Positions 1-3,954 of a DNA stretch of 5,986 nucleotides are shown here, one piece after another. Each line of letters begins with the position of its first letter. Within the stretch, counting starts at the first letter, position 1. Origin of the DNA: Acidobacteriota bacterium (GTDB taxonomy: Bacteria > Acidobacteriota > Terriglobia > Terriglobales > Acidobacteriaceae); contig JAJZDO010000851.1 in assembly GCA_021805955.1 (NCBI GenBank), positions 1 through 5,986 on the forward strand, written 5' to 3'. The position numbers were made by a program, and so were the translations under genes. The notes under the pieces were generated by a model. It was not told where the DNA came from, did no database searches, and saw only the letters and a program-made list of their open reading frames with translations.

Positions 1-210
1 TGTCCGGATGTCGTCTCGGTTTGAACGTCCATACCGGGGAGTGTAGCACCGGAAGGGCGCTGGATTACATTCATCCGTTATCGCCGCTGTTGGCAACAGA
101 GATTGCAGAAATACCAGGCTTCCACCATAATTGGTGCAGACTCCGCGTCGGACATGAGGCATTTTCCTTTGCCTCCCATACAGTACGCTCCGAGTTTTCA
201 GTAGGCGACC
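1..210. other. Leader region upstream of the glycosyltransferase, no supported gene
   Basis: I see no convincing gene here. Reading from the left edge, the first plus-strand frame reaches a TGA at 22-24, which could be the last few codons of an upstream gene, but eight codons are too few to judge. A minus-strand frame opens at ATG 74-72 and is still open at the left edge, with no clear ribosome binding site, so it is not called. A plus-strand frame from TTG at 21 runs through the glycosyltransferase start to 323 and looks like a shadow. The stretch probably holds the promoter and untranslated leader of the gene starting at 211. Confidence 0.5.
103..131 (+). promoter_or_regulatory. Possible sigma-70 type promoter for the glycosyltransferase
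   Basis: TTGCAG (103-108) is separated by exactly 17 bases from CATAAT (126-131). The -10 matches the consensus TATAAT at five of six positions; the -35 matches TTGACA only in its TTG. Transcription would start near 138, giving a leader of about 73 bases before the ATG at 211. This is pattern recognition only, and such matches are common by chance. Confidence 0.3.
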
Positions 211-1014
211 ATGGATCAGCTGCAATACAGCATCGTCATTCCTGCCTACAACGAGCAGGCACGCATTGGCGCGACCCTGGAACGCGTCACAGAATGCATT
301 CGTACCCACGGCTGGACCGCTGAACTGCTGGTGGTGAACGATGGCTCCCAAGACCAGACGGCGGCCATCGTATCGGCAGCTGCGCTAAAACATCCGAATA
401 TTCGGCTGATTGAAAACCCCGGCAATCGAGGCAAAGGCTATTCCGTGCGCAGTGGAATGCTGCAAGCGAGGGGTGCCATCGTCATGTTTACGGACGCCGA
501 CCTGTCCGCTCCCATCGAGGAGGCTGAACTGTTGTTTGCCGCCATCGCAAACGGCGCCGATGTCGCCATCGGGTCGCGATGGCTGGACCGATCCCGCCAG
601 ACCCTTCGCCAGCCCCTCTATCGCCGCTTTTTCGGGCGCTGTTTCAACTGGCTGACACGGCTGATCATGAATCTTCCCCTGGCCGACACGCAATGCGGAT
701 TCAAGGCATTCCGCAGAGAGGCAGCGCAAGCCATCTTCATACGGCAGCATATTGAACGGTGGGGATTCGATCCTGAGATACTCTATATCGCCTTGCGATT
801 GGGAATGCGCGTCGACGAAGTGCCTGTCACGTGGGGACACGACGAACGCACACGCATCAGCTATCTGAAAGACGGGTTGAAGATGATGGAGGATTTGTTG
901 AAGGTGCGCTTCTATTCCATTGCCGGATACTATCGCGCCGGCCCGTACGAGGAAGATAGCCTGGGTGGATGCGGCTGTGGCAAAAAGAGTGCTGCTCGGG
1001 TCGCCAAATACTGA
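211..1014 (+). CDS. Family-2 glycosyltransferase, polyprenyl/dolichyl-phosphate glucosyltransferase type
   Basis: A complete 267-residue GT-A fold glycosyltransferase. It should transfer a sugar (glucose or mannose from a nucleotide sugar) to a polyprenyl phosphate carrier at the cytoplasmic face of the inner membrane, feeding cell-surface glycan assembly. Visible marks are IVIPAYNE at residues 8-15, VVNDGSQD at 41-48 (nucleotide binding), the long-loop motif NRGKGYSVRSG at 72-82, the DADLS metal-binding motif at 95-99, GSRW at 121-124, DTQCGFK at 159-165 and WGFDPEIL near 185. The GKG and DTQCGFK motifs are typical of the ALG5-like subgroup. No transmembrane helix is evident, unlike eukaryotic ALG5, so membrane association would be peripheral. 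The ATG at 211 follows a weak AGG (203-205) and begins just before the conserved strand, so the start fits. The tail holds an unusual GGCGCGKK (252-259). Donor and acceptor are inferred from family only. Confidence 0.9.
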   Translation: MDQLQYSIVIPAYNEQARIGATLERVTECIRTHGWTAELLVVNDGSQDQTAAIVSAAALKHPNIRLIENPGNRGKGYSVRSGMLQARGAIVMFTDADLSAPIEEAELLFAAIANGADVAIGSRWLDRSRQTLRQPLYRRFFGRCFNWLTRLIMNLPLADTQCGFKAFRREAAQAIFIRQHIERWGFDPEILYIALRLGMRVDEVPVTWGHDERTRISYLKDGLKMMEDLLKVRFYSIAGYYRAGPYEEDSLGGCGCGKKSAARVAKY

Positions 1015-1056
1015 CTGGCGACACCAAGGAATCAACTCTACTTTCTGAGGGCAGAT

Positions 1057-1320
1057 TTACAAGGCTGGCAACGGGGATGGCCGCCGATACGGGGTTTGCA
1101 GCCCTCGTTGTTTTCTTCGCTGCAGTTGGACTCCATCCTCACCATCCATCGTCAGGGTCCATTCGCGAGCGCAGTCTCCGCACAGCCAATGATGTTCCAG
1201 AACCTGCAGCATTTTCGAGTTTTGTTTTGAAGCGTTTTTCCGGGAGAACAAAAACACTTTTCCTTCGCGCAGGTAGTGGAGCGGTTTTTGGCAATTGGGA
1301 TTGGCGCAATGACTGACCAT
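1057..1320 (-). CDS. Small zinc-ribbon protein, function unknown
   Basis: An 87-residue protein with two cysteine pairs: C5-X4-C10 in CANPNC and C47-X2-C50 in WLCGDC, separated by 36 residues. This arrangement is expected to bind one zinc ion as a zinc ribbon. Between the knuckles lies a short beta-like stretch (YLREGKVFLF, residues 16-25), and after the second pair a basic tail (QRRKQRG, then YRRP). I have the impression that similar short proteins recur in Acidobacteriota, but I cannot name a function; nucleic-acid or protein binding is a guess. The ATG at 1320 is preceded by AGAAGGAG (complement of 1331-1338) with a 10-base gap, a strong though slightly distant ribosome binding site. The gene converges on the glycosyltransferase with 42 bases between the stop codons and is separated from the DinB gene behind it by 337 bases, so it is probably transcribed alone. 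Confidence 0.75.
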   Translation of the reverse strand: MVSHCANPNCQKPLHYLREGKVFLFSRKNASKQNSKMLQVLEHHWLCGDCAREWTLTMDGEDGVQLQRRKQRGLQTPYRRPSPLPAL

Positions 1321-1657
1321 ATGGGGAAAACTCCTTCTATTTTAGGGGAGAAGTAGGTAGGAGATCCAGAACACAACGTTGACAAGCGAACCGCAGTCAT
1401 TCTGCCTCAAACTTCTATTTTCTTGCTCATTTAATTGGACGCTGAAATGGAACGCCGGGTTAGCCCGCGAGGTACAGATGAGCGCGGCGAACCTCGTGAG
1501 GTGAGATCGAATCTGCGATGCACTGAAGGGAAAAGAAGTAAAGGTTCTTCCGTGATTTGGCAGGTTGAATTGCAGCAGCATAGCTGGCGAATGAATCCAC
1601 ACCCAAGCGAGAATTTTCGGGGACCCTCGCTCAGGTGCCGATAGGTTTCTGCGGTGC
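1321..1657. other. Intergenic region with no supported gene
   Basis: This 337-base gap lies between two minus-strand genes. It should hold the 3' end of the DinB transcript and the promoter of the zinc-ribbon gene. A plus-strand frame from TTG 1435 to 1644 has no ribosome binding site and an Arg/Glu/Ser-rich product, so I do not call it. A perfect TTGACA at 1379-1384 (+) has no matching -10 at a sensible distance. Small inverted repeats are present: ACCTC-GT-GAGGT at 1491-1502, and AGCGAG (1606-1611) with CTCGCT (1626-1631). The latter sits just past the DinB stop codon and could be a weak terminator stem, but no T-run follows it on either strand. Confidence 0.55.
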
Positions 1658-2239
1658 CTATTTACCCTTCGGGCGGCTGGACGGCGGCACAATGCCATTC
1701 ATCCGCAGATATTCGACCATCTGGCCAAAGTGATCGTTCATGTGAACGGTAGCGAACAACATGATTCCCGCCCGAGTGTCGACTCCATCGACTGGTTTCA
1801 CTACCTCCAGAGCATTGTCCTCGTCCAGTGTTGCGATGGCCTTGTGCGCAAACGCGAACGAGTCTTTCAATCCCTGAACCAACTGCGCCTTCGTCTTCAT
1901 GTTTTTCACGGCCTGCATGTCCGGCGGTTGCAGGGAAGATGCCGCGCTGAACATATAGTAGTTGGCCATGGTCACGTGCTGCACCTGCTCTCCAAATGTT
2001 CGCACACCCTTGAAATTGCCATTGGTCGGAGCAAAATTGAATTTATCGGCGGGCATGGCTTCCACCAGTGGAACCATTTCACTCTCCACCATACTCAGCA
2101 ATTGGTCGACCACCTGCGCCGGTGTTGTGCTGGCAGTGGTAGCAGCGCTCATGTCCGCTTGCGCCTGGATCGGCGGCATGGTCCACAGTCCGGCGGCGGC
2201 CAGGACGGCGGACAGTACGGCTAGACTCCTCATTTTCAT
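1658..2239 (-). CDS. Exported DinB-family (four-helix bundle) protein
   Basis: A complete 193-residue protein. Residues 1-28 form a signal peptide: basic MKMR, a hydrophobic core (LAVLSAVLAAAGLW) and a likely cleavage site near AQA. The rest matches the DinB/YfiT-like fold, a four-helix bundle with a three-histidine metal site. The candidate ligands are H88 (EQVQHV), H166 and H170 (TVHMNDH), followed by the typical GQMVEYLRMNGIVPP ending (172-186). DinB proteins include bacillithiol/mycothiol-dependent transferases, but many have no known activity, and this one would act in the periplasm, so the substrate is unknown. The ATG at 2239 is chosen because GGAAAGGG (complement of 2246-2253) lies six bases upstream; the next in-frame ATG (2233) would be 12 bases away. 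It is divergent from the gene at 2754 and has no same-strand partner close by. Confidence 0.88.
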   Translation of the reverse strand: MKMRSLAVLSAVLAAAGLWTMPPIQAQADMSAATTASTTPAQVVDQLLSMVESEMVPLVEAMPADKFNFAPTNGNFKGVRTFGEQVQHVTMANYYMFSAASSLQPPDMQAVKNMKTKAQLVQGLKDSFAFAHKAIATLDEDNALEVVKPVDGVDTRAGIMLFATVHMNDHFGQMVEYLRMNGIVPPSSRPKGK

Positions 2240-2753
2240 ACGAGACCCTTTCCATGCGAAAATTTACAACGCCTGAGCGTAGCAGGAGCCGCTTGTGCAC
2301 GGCAAACCGGATCCGTCGCGCGGCGTCCAACCCATACAACCCACTTCCCATGCCCGATCCGGCTTGTCGTCGACTCGCGATTTGAGGAGTCTCACAGACA
2401 AAGGATGAAGCTCGATGAAGTGGGCGGATTTCGACAACGCACCGTTTTGTTCTTGGGTTGGTCCTGCACCTCGGGTGGATTTTGTGGGTGACCGTCTGCA
2501 CTGCGAACCTGGGCATTTATGCCTGGCAAGTTTTCCCATGGAGTCGTCGCAGTCGGGAGTCGCCTAACCGGTCGTAAATGCTGTTGTTTGCGAGCGGTAC
2601 GCAACTGATTGCGCATCGACAGAACTGTTCGACGCAACATTCCTGAAATGGTGCGGTTTCTGCAATCCAGATTTTGTACGCGTTTTCCGCAACTGAAATG
2701 GCACCCGACTGCATCTGTTATCTGATAGAGTTTGCGATAAGGAGTAACCCGAT
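2240..2753. other. Divergent intergenic region, 514 bases, no supported gene
   Basis: This stretch separates the divergent DinB and 92-residue genes and should hold both promoters. Minus-strand frames here (2079-2516, 2264-2539, 2392-2817, 2517-2714) lack good ribosome binding sites and give Arg/Ser/Pro-rich, unprotein-like products. What I do see is a nested inverted repeat at 2340-2424 (separate entry) and two short direct repeats near the 92-residue gene: CGCAACTGA at 2600-2608 and 2688-2696, and CTGAAATGG at 2643-2651 and 2693-2701. I could not place a convincing -35/-10 pair for either gene. Confidence 0.5.
2340..2424. other. Nested inverted repeats, possible structured RNA
   Basis: Four stems nest in order. 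CCCACTTC (2340-2347) pairs perfectly with GAAGTGGG (2417-2424). ATCC (2357-2360) pairs with GGAT (2403-2406). TTGTC (2364-2368) pairs with GACAA (2397-2401). GACTC (2372-2376) pairs with GAGTC (2387-2391) around a 10-base loop. That makes 22 base pairs in 85 bases, with a 9/10-base internal loop between the outer stem and the rest. The outer stem alone could occur by chance in a region this long. No T-run follows on either strand, so it does not look like an intrinsic terminator. The strand is undetermined. Confidence 0.3.
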
Positions 2754-3032
2754 ATGGAACAGGAAATGACATGGTTGCGAGCGCTGGCGGCAGGATCCTT
2801 GGTTGCCGGAGCTGCATTGCTGCTGACCGGACGGAAGAAGGCTGCGCTGACAGCTTCAGGTTTGGGGGCAGCGGTCATTCTATCCGAGGATCCTGAAGCG
2901 ATGAAGGAGCTTTGGAGGCATGTTCCGGATCTGTTACAGGACGGCCATGAAATGTTGGGTCGCCTGGAAGGCGTTCTCGACGGCATTACCGAACAGGGTG
3001 GTCGCGTCAGGCAGCTGGTTCGGCGAGCATAG
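2754..3032 (+). CDS. Small membrane-anchored protein, function unknown
   Basis: A complete 92-residue protein that I do not recognise. A first hydrophobic helix spans about residues 8-25 (LRALAAGSLVAGAALLLT), followed by the basic turn GRKK (26-29) and a second, more weakly hydrophobic stretch at 30-44 (AALTASGLGAAVILS). Together they could form a membrane hairpin or a single anchor. From residue 45 onward the chain is charged and probably helical (EDPEAMKELW, then LLQDGHEMLGRLEGVLDGI), ending in a basic VRQLVRRA. The layout loosely recalls YtxH-like small membrane proteins, but no family signature is visible. The start is well supported: TAAGGAG (2738-2744) lies nine bases before the ATG at 2754. 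The gene stands alone, divergent from the DinB gene and convergent with the gene ending at 3196. Confidence 0.75.
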   Translation: MEQEMTWLRALAAGSLVAGAALLLTGRKKAALTASGLGAAVILSEDPEAMKELWRHVPDLLQDGHEMLGRLEGVLDGITEQGGRVRQLVRRA

Positions 3033-3094
3033 CAAATCCACTCCCCATGGTCCTTCTCCCAAGAAACCTGGTCTGAGGCTTCGTGCAGCAGTGA

Positions 3095-3152
3095 CCCTAT
3101 TTTTAGGGGGTTGGCGGGTGCATCTGGGAACGCACAAATGGCCCGGCACCCG
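3095..3152. terminator. Hairpins between convergent genes, possible bidirectional terminator
   Basis: The 163-base convergent gap holds two stems. CCCTA (3095-3099) pairs with TAGGG (3104-3108) around a four-T loop. CGGGTGC (3115-3121) pairs with GCACCCG (3146-3152), and TGGG (3125-3128) can extend it by pairing with CCCG (3142-3145). Location between two 3' ends suits a terminator for both strands. Neither stem is followed by a clear T-run, so intrinsic termination is doubtful. Confidence 0.3.
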
Positions 3153-3195
3153 TCCGCTCTTCCTGATGATCGTTCAATCTCTTGAGCATGCGCAG

Positions 3196-3603
3196 CTAAA
3201 ACAACTTCCGCATCAGGTCGTCGCCCAGGCCGAAACCCAGGCCCATTTCCATGGCGCGTCCAAAGCCCGATTGCAAAAATCCGCCTAGGCCGCCGGCTGG
3301 CTGAGCAGCTCCAGGGGCATTCCCCTGCGGATAGCTGCCCTGCTGCGGATACCCTTGGCCGTACGCCTGATTTTGATTGGCAACGAAGCCGTGGATGGCT
3401 TGCAGCAGGTTCATCGTCTGCTGCTGTTGTGACTGGATCGCCAGCGCGATCTCCTTTAAATCCAACACCCATTCGCGAGCCTGCTGATTCCCGCTGGTCG
3501 ATTCCGCCTGCAACTTTGTCGCCAGTTCCTTCAGTTCCTGTTCCACCTGCTGCGAAGCATACTGCATCTGGCTGTACTGCTGATCGACTGTTTGAATATC
3601 CAT
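3196..3603 (-). CDS. Coiled-coil, Gln/Gly-rich small protein, function unknown
   Basis: A complete 135-residue protein without a recognised family. Residues 1-70 are strongly helical and Gln-rich with heptad-like spacing of hydrophobics (for example VEQELKELATKLQAE, 20-34, and WVLDLKEIALAI, 45-56), so a coiled coil is likely. Residues 57-62 include a QQQQ run. Residues 76-105 are low-complexity Gln/Gly/Pro/Tyr with the near-repeat YPQQGS / YPQGN. The C-terminus (106-135) is Gly/Phe/Leu-rich (GFLQSGFGRAMEMGLGFGLG) and ends in DDLMRKLF, which could be an amphipathic or membrane-touching segment. There is no signal peptide and no cysteine. The ATG at 3603 has AGGA (complement of 3612-3615) eight bases upstream. 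It is divergent from the TonB-dependent receptor gene. A role in oligomerisation or scaffolding is a guess from shape only. Confidence 0.75.
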   Translation of the reverse strand: MDIQTVDQQYSQMQYASQQVEQELKELATKLQAESTSGNQQAREWVLDLKEIALAIQSQQQQTMNLLQAIHGFVANQNQAYGQGYPQQGSYPQGNAPGAAQPAGGLGGFLQSGFGRAMEMGLGFGLGDDLMRKLF

Positions 3604-3845
3604 GCCTCAATTCCTGCTTTCTTCAAAGTCACTCAACTTCAGATCATCGACTCATCGACGATTCGTTTCTGATCGGAGAGTGTTCCCGGCGGAGGTCAAA
3701 AGCGTCTCCTTTACTGATTGTATGACGCGGGCAGTCCATTCTTCTTTTCACTCATCGCCGTGCCGCCAACTATCGCTTACGGAAAATCCTAATCGTATGT
3801 TCATTCCCCTGTAACCCAAGCGCAACGTTATGCAGCGACGATGAC

Positions 3846-3861
3846 TGTGATGGCTGTCACT
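3846..3861. promoter_or_regulatory. CRP/FNR-family type operator upstream of the receptor
   Basis: TGTGA (3846-3850), six bases, then TCACT (3857-3861). This fits the cAMP-receptor-protein consensus TGTGA-N6-TCACA at nine of ten positions, with the half-sites GTGA/TCAC forming a perfect palindrome. It is centred about 100 bases upstream of the receptor GTG start, a plausible position for control by carbon status or a related signal. No promoter elements could be placed around it with confidence, and which regulator the organism has is not visible here. Confidence 0.45.
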
Positions 3862-3940
3862 TCTTCCACCTTGCACTTTCCACGCCAGGAAGAAAACACC
3901 CATCCATCATCATCCATTCCGACCCAGTGTCGATTTCCCA

Positions 3941-3946
3941 GGAGAA
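3941..3946 (+). promoter_or_regulatory. Ribosome binding site deciding the GTG start of the receptor
   Basis: GGAGAA lies eight bases before the GTG at 3955. The next codons immediately give a classical signal peptide (MRKLLVVCGIVL). The in-frame upstream ATGs at 3841 and 3850 have no such site and would add a polar 35-38 residue extension ahead of the signal peptide. Confidence 0.75.
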
Positions 3947-3954
3947 CCCAAAGA

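Larger units (their letters stand above)
3604..3954. other. Divergent regulatory region between the coiled-coil gene and the receptor
   Basis: This 351-base stretch should hold the promoters of both flanking genes. It contains a perfect tandem 8-base repeat (TCATCGAC at 3644-3651 and 3652-3659), a CRP-type palindrome at 3846-3861 (separate entry) and a CAT-rich patch near 3901-3919. A TTGCAC at 3871-3876 has no convincing -10 at 16-18 bases. In-frame ATG codons at 3841 and 3850 are open into the receptor frame but have no ribosome binding site, so I treat this whole stretch as noncoding. Confidence 0.6.

Noticed and set aside
385..1035. 216-codon open frame antisense to the glycosyltransferase
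   Set aside because: The opposite strand encodes a glycosyltransferase with all expected motifs; the antisense product shows no family features.
1379..1384. Perfect TTGACA on the plus strand
   Set aside because: No -10-like hexamer lies 15-19 bases downstream and no plus-strand gene follows it.
1440..1530. Possible tRNA-like segment with several short stems
   Set aside because: The stems do not assemble into a cloverleaf, and the T-loop resemblance (GATCGAATC) has only a three-base stem.
1435..1644. 69-codon plus-strand frame between the zinc-ribbon and DinB genes
   Set aside because: It has a TTG start without a ribosome binding site, unprotein-like composition, and no promoter at a workable distance.
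2616..2632. Palindrome-like TCGACAGAACTGTTCGA suggestive of a LexA-type site
   Set aside because: The half-sites GAAC/GTTC are separated by one base rather than the four of known GAAC-N4-GTTC boxes, and the outer TCGA arms do not share its centre.
2564..3610. 348-codon open frame on the minus strand
   Set aside because: It starts at a TTG just upstream of the coiled-coil gene, in another frame, and runs on antisense to the 92-residue gene. Its product is Ser/Arg/Pro-rich with no domain-like pattern, while both overlapped genes have good ribosome binding sites and protein-like sequence.
3841..3954. Upstream ATG starts (3841 or 3850) for the receptor
   Set aside because: Neither has a ribosome binding site. 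They would place a polar extension before the signal peptide and would put the CRP-type palindrome within or across the coding start.
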